NCBI GenBank assembly: GCA_963678675.1
Contig: OY783195.1
Span: 12,870,505-12,934,504, forward strand
Direction of reading: 5' to 3'
DNA: 64,000 bases
From: Xiphydria camelus
Lineage: Eukaryota; Arthropoda; Insecta; Hymenoptera; Xiphydriidae
The stretch's first letter is position 1, and each line of letters starts with the position of its first letter. The translations under genes were made by a program, and so were the position numbers. This document shows positions 56,001-64,000 of this stretch, piece after piece. The notes beneath the pieces are model-generated. The model was not told the origin of the DNA and did no database searches. It saw only the letters and a list, made by a program, of their open reading frames with translations.

Positions 56001-56124
56001 TAAATCAATATTTTGGTCTAAAAATTTAGAGAGAGCTTACTTATGTATAAACACAAAATATACCTGAATGGGGGAAAAAATCAGGCCGGGCCTGATTTCA
56101 TATGCTTATCCGGCTATACCCTTT
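53017..56124. mobile_element. ISL2EU-like DNA transposon with ~670-bp TIRs
   Basis: AAAGGGTATAGCCGGATAAG at 53017 and its inverse ending 56124 start terminal inverted repeats of about 670 bp (53017-53693, 55455-56124) with high identity. They include AATCAGGCCCGGCCTGATTT near the tips and a CGGCGGAA...CAAAGTTGT block. Between them on the plus strand is a DDE transposase with an N-terminal Cys motif and a C-terminal SWIM-like motif. The gene has stops and frameshifts, so this copy is not autonomous. Target duplication unresolved. Confidence 0.8.
53671..55465 (+). pseudogene. ISL2EU-type DDE transposase, disrupted
   Basis: The frame opens after a stop at 53668 with no early ATG, so a 5' exon or the start is missing. 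Order: C-x2-C...CC-x2-H motif (YCCVCGS to NRCCKNHL), a helical linker, LICDGTYI with the first catalytic Asp, KPFTICTTTGYIVDMLGPYL, LVLDRGFRDIEYLEEQG with the second Asp, then TKVRWAVEAIHG with the final acidic residue. TAGs interrupt at 54427 and 54916. After a frameshift near 55078 another frame has YQYSQAISYLAEM, and after one more YTCECANGKRTVGCCSH, a SWIM-like zinc motif. The DDE domain is the DDE_Tnp_4-like type. Inactive as it stands. Confidence 0.8.
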
Positions 56125-56823
56125 ATTTGTTAAATGTAAAAGTATTTTTTTTAATAGGATTATCAAACCAATATAATGCTGCTCAAAAAATCATTAAAAC
56201 ATGGCAAAATTAAAATTTAAATACCACGCGCAATTTAAAATTCAAAGAATGTCGCTTGATACCCAGCGCGAAATCGTGGAATACTTAAATAATAAACTCA
56301 TATCTCAAAAAATACGGGGCGGGGGGCGAAACTATAGTGACATTTTTTGTTGCAAATTTCATAAGAAACAATATTTCTAATATCCATTTTTCTCATTAAA
56401 CCCATAGTTTCCGAGATTTCCTCAAAAAACCTAAAAATTATCAATTCAAGTTGTTTAAAAAACATGTTCCTGGTGGAATTCGTGGATCCATTTTTTAAAT
56501 ATTCATTACTTACATAATGCCGAAGAAATTTAAAAAGAACGGCTTTGTCGCAATTTTTTTTCTATTTCCATTTTTAAGTCTCTGACGCCTGGACTATTAT
56601 GAGACTGATGAATGACTATGATTTCAAATAATGTGTAGTCAGTTTTTTATACCAGCTTATCAAATTTAAGAAACGAATATGTATTTGTACCATCAAGGTT
56701 TGTAAAATTCAGAATCTGTTTGCAAAATTGCAAAAACTGTACATTAATTTGGACTTACTACACCGAGTTTGTAACTTATGTCGACTATCTAGTAATATTA
56801 CGAATCATTAAAGAGCATCTATG

Positions 56824-57340
56824 GTTTGATGCAAAAGTTCGTCCCGTTTTCATCAGTAGAAGGCATTGAATCGCAAAACCAGAGTGCTCTATCAACTTCT
56901 CACGTGTGAAGTTTTGATGTTATTTAATAGTAGGAATTTCAGAGAATATTTAGGGAAAAATTGTGTTATTTGGTTGTGTTTTTTGAATGTTGTTAAGCAT
57001 TAAAAGTGGCAGAAAATAAGGAGCATTTTCGACATGTTACGCTTTTTAATTTCTGAAAGGGCAAGAATTCTTTGCGTACGCAAAGAAAAAATGGATGTAT
57101 ACGGCAAGGGTGCCATTAACGATTCCACATGCCGTAAATGGTTCAGAAAGTTTTGTGACAGAAATTGCAATGTTTAACAAAATTCAAAAAACATAATCAA
57201 ATAACACATTTTCCCCCCAAATATTCTCTGACATTCTCCTACTATCAAATAACACCAAAACTTCACACGTGTGAAGTAGATAGTACTTTGGTTTTGCGAT
57301 TCAATGCCTTCTACTGATGAAAACGAGACGAAACTGAGTC
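56824..57340 (+). mobile_element. mariner deletion derivative with ~165-bp arms
   Basis: AAAAGTTCGTCCCGTTTTCA at 56833 begins an arm to about 57005 that returns inverted at 57172-57340 (TGAAAACGAGACGAAACT). Both arms contain CACACGTGTGAAG-type words. The loop holds only the DNA-binding start of a mariner transposase. Exact ends and TA flanks are uncertain. Confidence 0.7.
57034..57177 (+). pseudogene. mariner transposase N-terminal HTH fragment
   Basis: MLRFLISERARILCVRKEKM then YGKGAINDSTCRKWFRKF and a stop at 57175-57177. YG--A---ST-RKWF-KF is the second helix-turn-helix of mariner-type transposases (family knowledge). The catalytic domain is deleted, and the last codons fall in the right inverted arm. 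Confidence 0.6.
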
Positions 57341-57486
57341 CTGTTTTTCTCCGTGCAGTTGTGTACTACCACAACCGTAGCTTTTGTTTGTGTGTTATAC
57401 GTATAGGTATACCATACAGAAAATATAACATCCCAGTTGTGCCATGAAATTAGTTTTATTCCGCTGCTTTCTGTACGCATGCAATA

Positions 57487-58219
57487 TACAGGGTGTCCCT
57501 AAATATCACGTACAAATGAAAGGAAGTAATTCTTTGGCTTATTTCATGACTAAAAGTTCATATAAACATAGGCCCCTAAAAGCTTAGTTACTGATCTACA
57601 GGGTGTTGAAATTTCTAATTTTTTAAAGTTTTTTTAATAGCTCATGCAGTTTTTAAGATATTTAGCTCAAATTTGGAATATCGATTATGCTCTAGGGCTT
57701 ATATCATTGGGCATGTCAAATGGTTGTGAGAATCTACAGGGGGTTATTTTTTGAGGGGTCGTGCCTCCTTTTCTCCCGCTGAACTTTTTTGCGGTGCGCC
57801 TCTGGTAGATTTTAAAATACAAAATAAATGTTCTGTTTTGTTTACAATCTTTTTTGCCTCTTGTAGTTTTTTCGTATCTGCCACCGTTATCGAGAAAAAA
57901 CCGTAAAAAATACTCCGTGAATGTTCCAAAGAGTACGGGAATCAGTGAGAAGAAGAGCGGACGCATGTGTAAGGGTTGGAGGAGGTCACTTTCAGCAATT
58001 TTTGTAATGTTGTTTTGTTATGTTTATTATTTAGGTTTTTCTTATTATAATAAATCATTGCTACAAAAACCGCGTTATTTAAAAAAATTTTGAAATTTCA
58101 ACACTCTGTAGATCAGTAACGAAGCTTTTACGGGCCTATGTTTATATGAACTTTTATTCATGAAATAAGTTAAAGAATTATCTTCTTCCGTTTGTACATG
58201 ATATTTAGGGACACCCTAT
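57487..58219. mobile_element. TACAGGGTGTCCC-ended element with ~150-bp arms
   Basis: TACAGGGTGTCCCTAAATAT at 57487 is matched by ATATTTAGGGACACCCTATA ending about 58219. The inverted arms extend about 150 bp with a few mismatches. The internal word TACAGGGTGTTGAAATTTC (57598) faces GAAATTTCAACACTCTGTA (58093). The minus-strand frame 57685-57966 contains FTEYFLRFFLDNGGRYEK, which could be the extreme C-terminus of an IS630/mariner-type transposase, weakly. The ends resemble those of the 10331 element. Confidence 0.65.
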
Positions 58220-58351
58220 ATATTTATACGTTTAATAACTACTGTTCATGGGAGGTACGCAACCAGCCTATACTTTTCGTTCTTAACTCTAAAAATTACG
58301 GGTGATATCGTTCGTACGGTTCGTCGATCATTTTTCCCCGTCACACTCCTA

Positions 58352-58380
58352 TTATATAAAAGTATCGCCCGGTTTCAGCG
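58352..58380 (+). promoter_or_regulatory. Candidate TATA promoter
   Basis: TATTATATAAAAG at 58350-58362 is a good TATA box, and TTTCAG at about 58374-58379 is an initiator-like word at a short but plausible distance. Downstream sequence is GC-richer than its surroundings for about 450 bp. Chance TATA boxes are common in AT-rich DNA. Confidence 0.3.
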
Positions 58381-58740
58381 AGAAACTATTTCCGCGAACA
58401 ACATCATTTTTCCCACCATTCCAACTCGAACGGAAACTGAGAAGAGGGTCTCGGCGAGCAGACCACCAGGACGAGGGCTCCCACGCGAACGATATTCCAG
58501 GCAGGCGAACCACATTCTTCGGAACTTTTTCGTCCTGGCTTTAATGTCGAATTAGTGATCGGGAGGCGCGAAGCTACCGAACCACCTCCACGGTTCGACG
58601 AGCATCCGACAAAAACGTTTCCGAGCCTTTGCCGCGAGGCGGGTGTGCCGCGCTGTACCGGCTGACAACGATTACCTATTGACTGACGCCCGAGTTTCGA
58701 TGAAGAGACCCTTCTACGAAGATCGCGGAAGAACATTGGA

Positions 58741-58833
58741 ATGGCGGAAATTGTGCTCACTCTTTTACTTCTTGCGCTAATCGAAAGTACCCCTCGCACT
58801 GAGAATCCGCCGTACTGTCATCCTCGTTGTTAG
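58741..58833 (+). CDS. Hypothetical 30-codon ORF with signal-peptide-like start
   Basis: ATG at 58741 with G at +4 and at -3 gives MAEIVLTLLLLALIESTPRT followed by ENPPYCHPRC and TAG. The hydrophobic core VLTLLLLALI followed by a polar Ser-Thr-Pro region is what a secretory signal peptide looks like. It may be a very short secreted peptide or, more likely, a first exon whose splice donor lies near the end (GTACTG or GTTGTT). It lies about 370 bp after the candidate TATA box, in GC-rich sequence with no other repeat match. No family recognised. Confidence 0.3.
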   Translation: MAEIVLTLLLLALIESTPRTENPPYCHPRC

Positions 58834-59005
58834 AAAGAAAAGCGGAAGAAAAAGTTTACTGGAAACGGTGATGTAACCGATGTGAGATCGTTGTTTTCTC
58901 TTTAAATACATCCATTGTTTTTCTGAATACGATCGTTCCTCCAAACGAATAGTCGGAATTGTCCTGGGCGAGAGAGTTTGTATGTAAAAATTACTCGAAA
59001 CACGC

Positions 59006-59270
59006 ACTGAAAAAAAAATTCAGTACATCCAACCAAACGGATTAGGTTGGGAGTTATTAAGTTAAATGAAATAAATTAGAGTTGAATCAACTATTATAAG
59101 TTTGAGAGAAATCAATTGAGTTGATTGAGGCAACAACACGGCGGGGTTACTGATTTAACCAATCATTTGGTTGATTGAAACGAGAAAGGTTCAGCCAACC
59201 ATATTGAAGCAACGCGAACTCGGTACTAAGATTGAAAATATGACCTAAAGGACGGCTACATTAACAACAT
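59006..59270. repeat. CACTGAAAAAAAA-ended repeat with CAACCAAA words
   Basis: Starts GCACTGAAAAAAAAATTCAG near 59005. CCAACCAAACGG, GGTTGGGAG, AACCAATCATTTGGTTGATT and AGCCAACCAT follow, so a CCAACCAAA word recurs in both orientations, like the left end of the 34744 repeat. No right end identified. Confidence 0.4.
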
Positions 59271-59296
59271 TTTTGACTTCTTAAACTGAATACATA

Positions 59297-59832
59297 TTAG
59301 GTTGGAAAATAAGTTCGTAGAGTTTTGGGTTTTCTTTTATTTTACAACGATTTGTTTGCTGTTTCGCAAAGTGTTTATATTCATTCGAAAGAGCTCTTTC
59401 TGCTTTCCAAAACTGCTATAATTGTTTCTTCGAATAATTTAGTTTTCTATTATTTTTTTCAGGTTTAGAAATGGAATACCCAGGAGGCAAAAATCAGCTG
59501 TTTCGACATCTGCTTTTCTTCGCTTTTCATGGAGGTCAAAAAGCTGCCGCAGCCGCTCGGGACGTTTTCGACGTGTAGAGAGAAGGTATTATAGGCAAGT
59601 CTTTGATAAGAAAGATGTCAAAATTGCTGATTTTTGCCTCCTGGATATTCCATTTCTAAGCCTGAAAAAAAAATAAAAAATTGTTCTTCGAAGAAACAAT
59701 TATAACAGTTTTGTAGAGCAGAAAGAGCTCTTTCGAATGAATATAAACATTTTGCGAAACAGCAAACAAATCGTTGTAAAATAAAGGAAAATAAAAGAAA
59801 ACTTTACGAACTTATTTTCCAATCCAACCCAA
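59297..59832. mobile_element. mariner-derived palindrome (inverted duplicated 5' end)
   Basis: TTAGGTTGGAAAATAAGTTC at 59297 is a mariner-type end bordered by TA. The whole stretch to about 59510 recurs inverted at 59618-59832. The arms include the start of the transposase gene: GGAATACCCAGGAGGCAAAA at 59473 and its complement near 59633. Only about 100 bp separates the arms. So both ends are copies of the same element end, not a normal left/right pair. Confidence 0.75.
59472..59579 (+). pseudogene. mariner transposase, first ~35 codons
   Basis: ATG followed by EYPGGKNQLFRHLLFFAFHG and QKAAAAARDVFDV, then TAG. FRH-LLF-F--G-KAA-AAR is the typical N-terminus of DD34D mariner transposases (family knowledge). 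The rest of the gene is absent. Confidence 0.6.
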
Positions 59833-60275
59833 TAAACATGGTTACATATAATAAAGGTATAAAAATGGTTGAAACGAGTGGTTTAAAAAACGTTAATATC
59901 TGGTATAGGATTAACGTATATTATTTGGGCAAATGTTCGCCCCATCAACTAATTTTTCAACGTTTAAATTATTCCATTTAAAAACCTTTACAGAAAACGG
60001 ATAAAATACGTTACGTAAAACAAATATATGTCATACCAATTTTAAACCGTTTTATGTACGTATAATTTAGACGTTAATAAATTAGCTGATGGGGCGGACA
60101 CTTGCCTATAGAATATACGTTAATCCTATACCGCTTATTAACGTATTTTATACCAGTCGATTAAACTGTACGTCTATTATAAAAGGTACATATTTTTATA
60201 CGTTTATAAAACGATTTAGAAACGTATACAAATACATATAATAGATGTATAGTTTATATTAGTTACATTAAACTA

Positions 60276-60659
60276 CGTCGCCGGCAGTGGTCGAGTGGTC
60301 AAAGTGCTGGCCTCTCAAAGACTGCTTGAGTAATAGGTCTAGGGTTCAAATCCCGGCTTGCGGAAAAATAATTTTTCCGGGATCCGGGAATCGAGCTAAG
60401 ACCGGCTGTACTCGGGGTGGGGAGGGGGGGCTTCTGCATGGAGGACCCCCTTCCCCAGTGATTGAGGACAGAGAGAAGCCCCCCCCCCCCTCTGGTTGAA
60501 AGACCTGGGAGGGCTAAGGAGCTTCTGCATGAAGGCCTTGGGCTCACCGGGAGTTGAGGGCGGAGGAGGGGACCCCTCTCTGTCTGAGTTGCCTCAAGTG
60601 TGGCTCGGGTATAATGGTCCAAAAAGGACTGAGTGCCCGGTAAATGCCAAATACAGAAT
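60276..60659 (+). mobile_element. tRNA-derived SINE with 11-bp target duplication
   Basis: ACATTAAACTA at 60265-60275 is repeated exactly at 60660-60670. The head GTGGTCGAGTGGTCAAAGTG resembles a class II (Ser/Leu-type) tRNA A box, and GGTTCAAATCCC at 60343-60354 is a perfect B box. A tRNA-unrelated GC-rich body with a C12 run near 60479 follows, ending in AATGCCAAATACAGAAT. It lies in the left arm of the large TIR element and not in the right, so it inserted after that element formed. Confidence 0.8.
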
Positions 60660-61039
60660 ACATTAAACTATACGTCTATATTATACGTATTTTATACGTT
60701 TCTAAATAGTCCAGTAAATGCGTGTTTAAAACTCCGATTTCGTAACAAAGTTGCGGAAGTTTTTTTCTCGACGGTCTTATATGTTTTTGTGGCTACTATA
60801 AATCTGAATTTATAGTTTGCTGCCTTCCAGGAGGTCGGCTTCATAGCCAAAAACGCAAAAAAATCTGAATTTTTCAGCACTTTTTTCAGTTTGTTGCTTA
60901 TATCTCAAAAACTGTACGTTTTTTGAAAATGAGCATTCCATACAAAATTAAAGTAAATAAAATTTCCTACAAAATGCACTGGTCATCTGATTTTTTGACA
61001 AGCGGTAATGGCGCTAGAGCTCGCTAAATAAACGATTGT

Positions 61040-62742
61040 TTGGTACTTTTACAAAAACACCCAGTCCCACCTCTTACAAGTCGAGAAATATACAAGTTAC
61101 GAGTACTAACAAAAAACTTTATTCCACGTAAAAGGGCATTAAGGAACTTGCTCTCTAAAACTAAAGACAAGAAGGGTCACTCGGCGTTGGAACTTTGCGA
61201 CAGGGACAAGAGAACTTCACGCGAAGACACACCTGGCGGAAAGCGCTGTTTCAATTGCGGAGATCGGAATCACATAAGTGCAGAGTGTCCCTCAAAGGAC
61301 AAAGGTGCTAAATGTTTTAAATGTAATAAGTTTGGCCATATTGCGCCTAAGTGCACGGCGCAGAAATCAGCAAAGGGTGATGTCAACGCAACGCAGCGTG
61401 CCGACGGGAAGCACTATAAGGAGGTGACGATTAATGACTCTAAGTTAGTAGCCTTGATTGACACTAGAAGCAACTTAAGTTTGATCAGGGCAGATAGGTA
61501 CGTTAAGCTCGGCGCACCCACGCTTGGACGCCGAAAAATTCTCTTTCGCGGTATAGGTTCCGAGAATAATAGCACGCTAGGCGACTTTTGCGTAGAGATG
61601 GTAGTTGACGGAATCTTATATCCGATAGAGATACATGTCGTTTCAGACACCTTGGTGCAACATGAGTTGCTCATTGGTACAGCTTTTTTAAACAATGTCG
61701 AGGTTCATATTAAAGAAGGAAAAGTTTTTATCTCGAAGCTCTTAGATCGCGCAATGAATTCTGATGTCCCTGAAGTATTCGAAATGGACATAGTTCATGA
61801 GACTAATGGCGTTGACCTATCGTATGTCGCGAATCCAGAACATAAAGAAATACTGTCCGACGTTATTCAGAAATACGCGCCGAATAAAACCCGCGAAGTA
61901 GGGGTCAAGATGAGTCTGATTTTAAAAGATGATATACCAGTGTATTGGCGACCACGTAGGCTATCACCCCAAGAAAAGTAAGAGCTAGGAAAACAAATAA
62001 TAACCTGGCTAAACGAAGGTATAATCCAGCCGTCTCGTTCAGAATACGCAAGTCCGGTAGTTTTGGTAAAAAAGAAGGACGGCTCGACTAGGGTTTGCGT
62101 AGATTACCGACAGTTGAATAAGAAAATCGTGAAAGATCGGTACCCATTATCGCTAATCGAAGATCAGCTGGATTCATTGCAAGGCGTGAATGTTTTTACT
62201 ACTATCGACCTTAAGAATGGATTTTTTCATGTTGCGGTAGACGAGAATAGTCGAAAGTATACGGCCTTTGTAATTCTCAATAGTCATTATGAGTTTTTGC
62301 GAATGCCGTTCGGTCTGTGTAATTCACCTTCCGTTTTCCAGAAATTTATAAACGCGGTTTTGCGAGAACTTCTAGCAGACGGACTCATTTTGATCTATAT
62401 GGATCTATATGGACGATTTGATTGTGCCTTCGGTAAGCTATGCAGAGAATATAAAAAGTCTGAAAACCGTGCTCGACATTGCGAGTCAACACGGGTTAAT
62501 AATTAAATGGGATAAATGCCAGTTCCTTCATGAAAGCATAGAATATCTCGGATATATTGTCGAGAATGGAAAAATTCAGATTTCTCAGAGCGTAAGACCA
62601 CAGCTGTAACATATTATCCAGAGCTCACAAGCGTCAAAGCTGTTGAAAGCTTTTTAGGACTAACAGGCTATTTCCGTAAATTCATTCCTCAATACTCTTT
62701 GATAGCGCGGCCGCTGACAAATCAGCTGAGAGGGAACAAAAC
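61040..62742 (+). pseudogene. Ty3/gypsy-type gag-pol fragment, disrupted
   Basis: Old LTR-retroelement coding fragment without LTRs. In order: two CCHC knuckles (CFNCGDRNHISAEC, CFKCNKFGHIAPKC), an aspartic protease whose expected DTG reads DTR (61460-61468), a linker, TAA at 61979-61981, then reverse transcriptase with VCVDYRQLNKKIVKDRYPL, DLKNGFFHVAVDE and FVILNSHYEFLRMPFGLCNS. A 10-bp direct duplication of GATCTATATG at 62392-62411 shifts the frame inside the catalytic YMDD box. After another break near 62607 come AVESFLGLTGYFRKFIPQYS and truncation about 62742. RNase H and integrase are absent. The frame at 61040 begins with TTG, not a true start. Confidence 0.85.
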
Positions 62743-62937
62743 CAAACGGAAACGACCAAATTAACTGCGGCCATGACGTCAGGTTAGTTATATTTTATTT
62801 ATACTATACTAATTTTCTTCTATAGTACTTATGTTCTACCGCTAAATGCCTACTTTTTTTTTTCAGATGGAAGACCCACTCAAAGTAATGATGATCCTGG
62901 GCACGTCTTTACATCATTTCGTGATACATGCGTATAG
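62741..62937 (+). other. Candidate spliced 3' coding exon of the TIR element
   Basis: The frame TTKLTAAMTS before GTTAGT at 62783 joins across 62783-62866, which ends TTTTTTTTTTCAG, to DGRPTQSNDDPGHVFTSFRD and TAG at 62935-62937. Donor, polypyrimidine tract, acceptor, 84-bp length and maintained phase all fit a small insect intron. It lies just after the gypsy fragment, in the loop of the large TIR element, so it may be the tail of that element's own gene. No family recognised. Confidence 0.3.
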
Positions 62938-64000
62938 ATTTCATGTATATAGCTAGCTTTATTTTCAGGTTAATGTACCTAATAAATTTTAAATATAATT
63001 TCTTAATGTTTTTATCAAACATGGCTTGACATTTAACTTATTCAAAAGAAGCATCTTCTCACAAAAATCTTTATGAGAAAATTAAATATTGCAGACGTCT
63101 TTTTTATGATATATAATGTACTTACACGTGATATAAGGGTTTATTAACGCATATTTCTCGGGTTGCAGCGGATGGAAGTTGGTGTTTTTGACGTTTTTGT
63201 GAAAATATATAAAAAATCACTGGTTTTCACTGAGCTCTAGCGCGGAGACCGCTTATTACGAAATCAAAAATGACCAGTGCATTTTGTAGGAAATTTTATT
63301 TACTTTAATTTTGTATGGAACGCTTATCTTCAAAATATAAGCAATATATATATAATTCAAGATATAAGCAAAAAACTGAAAAAAGTGCTAAAAATTTCAG
63401 ATTTTTTGCGTTTTTGGCTATGAAGCCGACCTCCTACAAGGCAGCAAACTATAAATTCGGATTCACAGCAGCCACAAAAACATATAAGACCGTCGAGAAA
63501 AAAACTTCCGCAATTTTGTTTTGGTCAAACTACCATTTGACTGGGCTAAAATCGTTTTATAAACGTGTAAGAATATGTATAATAAACGTACAGTTTAATC
63601 GTTTGCTATAAAATACGTCAAAAAGCGGTATAGGATTAACGTATATTCTACGGGCAAATGTCCGTCGTAACAACTAATTTATTAACGTCTAAATTATACG
63701 TATATACGTATGTATATATATTATATGTATGATACATACATTTGTTTTACTTAACGTATTTTATTCGTATTCTATATACGTTTTTAAATGGTACAATTTA
63801 AATGTTGAAAAATTAGTTGATGGGGCAGACTTTTGCCCAAGGAATATGCGTTAATCCTATACCAGTTATCAACGTTTTTTAAACCACGTGTTTCAAATAT
63901 TTTCATACGTTCATTATACGTAATCATGTCTATTGGGGTAGAATATGCATCAATCCTACACCGTTTATTGACGTTTTTATATCTATGGGTTAAACAACTT

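Larger units (their letters stand above)
51731..56612. mobile_element. TIR element carrying a Cys-rich gene, split by ISL2EU-like insertion
   Basis: TATAGTCCAAGCGTCAG near 51733 is matched by CTGACGCCTGGACTATTAT near 56610. Weaker inverted similarity (AAAATTGCGACAA, AAAATGGATCCA, GAAATCTCG, AATTTGCAA) extends about 260 bp inward on both sides. Between the arms are a minus-strand Cys-rich gene fragment and, nested, the ISL2EU-like element. Superfamily unknown. No clear target duplication. Confidence 0.6.
59866..63900. mobile_element. Large long-TIR element with nested SINE and gypsy fragment
   Basis: Left arm (about 59866-61030, minus the SINE) and right arm (about 63225-63900) are inverted copies: GGTATAGGATTAACGTATAT at 59902 faces ATGCGTTAATCCTATACC near 63846, and GACCAGTGCATTTTGTAGGA near 63271 faces the complement of 60968-60990. 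Within each arm the TAATCCTATACC block is itself present inverted, so each tip is a smaller palindrome of about 280 bp. Another TCAATCCTACACCGTTTATT near 63950 suggests the repeat family continues past the window. Superfamily unknown. Confidence 0.65.

Noticed and set aside
60281..60360. Ser/Leu-type tRNA gene
   Set aside because: Part of a SINE bounded by an 11-bp target duplication.

Overview
The window reads as transposon-dense intergenic DNA of an arthropod, most likely an insect. The support is an AT-rich background, mariner, PIF/Harbinger, ISL2EU-like, piggyBac-like and R1-clade elements, a small Helitron and tRNA-derived SINEs. No rRNA gene, functional tRNA, CRISPR array or bacterial-type operon is visible. 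Order or species cannot be fixed from the sequence. I see no confident intact host gene. The best host candidates are a short signal-peptide-like ORF behind a TATA box near 58.35-58.83 kb and a GC-richer 80-codon ORF near 2.1-2.5 kb.

Layout. 0-9.9 kb: foldbacks, short tandem arrays, a TA-flanked element with reiterated CCCCACTTTGCCCC blocks (2.92-3.86), two abutting TTAA-flanked piggyBac-like MITEs (7.57-8.47) and a TTA-flanked Harbinger remnant (9.0-9.9). 10.3-16.3 kb: a foldback derived from a Tc1/mariner-type element, a degenerate minus-strand protein gene and another TTAA element. 18.0-21.6 kb: a tandem array of TGACCTTGA boxes, the 3' end of a CR1/L2-group non-LTR element, a TA-flanked element and a second Harbinger remnant. 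23.3-25.9 kb: a long inverted repeat and a TTAA element carrying a nested TA element. 25.9-32.6 kb: a nearly full-length R1-clade retrotransposon with two overlapping ORFs, both broken. 34.7-38.2 kb: a three-level nest (outer repeat, mariner, long-TIR element). 38.4-49 kb: a mariner remnant with a nested MITE, several palindromic or reiterated-motif elements, a SINE and a 66-bp tandem array. 49.5-51.2 kb: a Helitron inserted in a repeat whose uninterrupted copy lies at 1.8-2.1 kb. 51.7-56.6 kb: an ISL2EU-like transposon inserted in another TIR element, cutting a cysteine-rich gene. 56.8-59.8 kb: three mariner-type deletion or foldback derivatives. 59.9-63.9 kb: a large long-TIR element containing a SINE and a broken Ty3/gypsy fragment.

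Nothing here works as a pathway. The biology is the layering of transposons. The recurring theme is non-autonomous DNA elements flanked by TA whose interiors repeat, in both orientations, a short family-specific motif also found in their ends. At least five families do this, and further uncapped motif clusters look similar. The architecture resembles that of pogo/Tigger elements, but no transposase in the window confirms that assignment. All coordinates and alignments were made by eye, so element boundaries can be off by a few bases.
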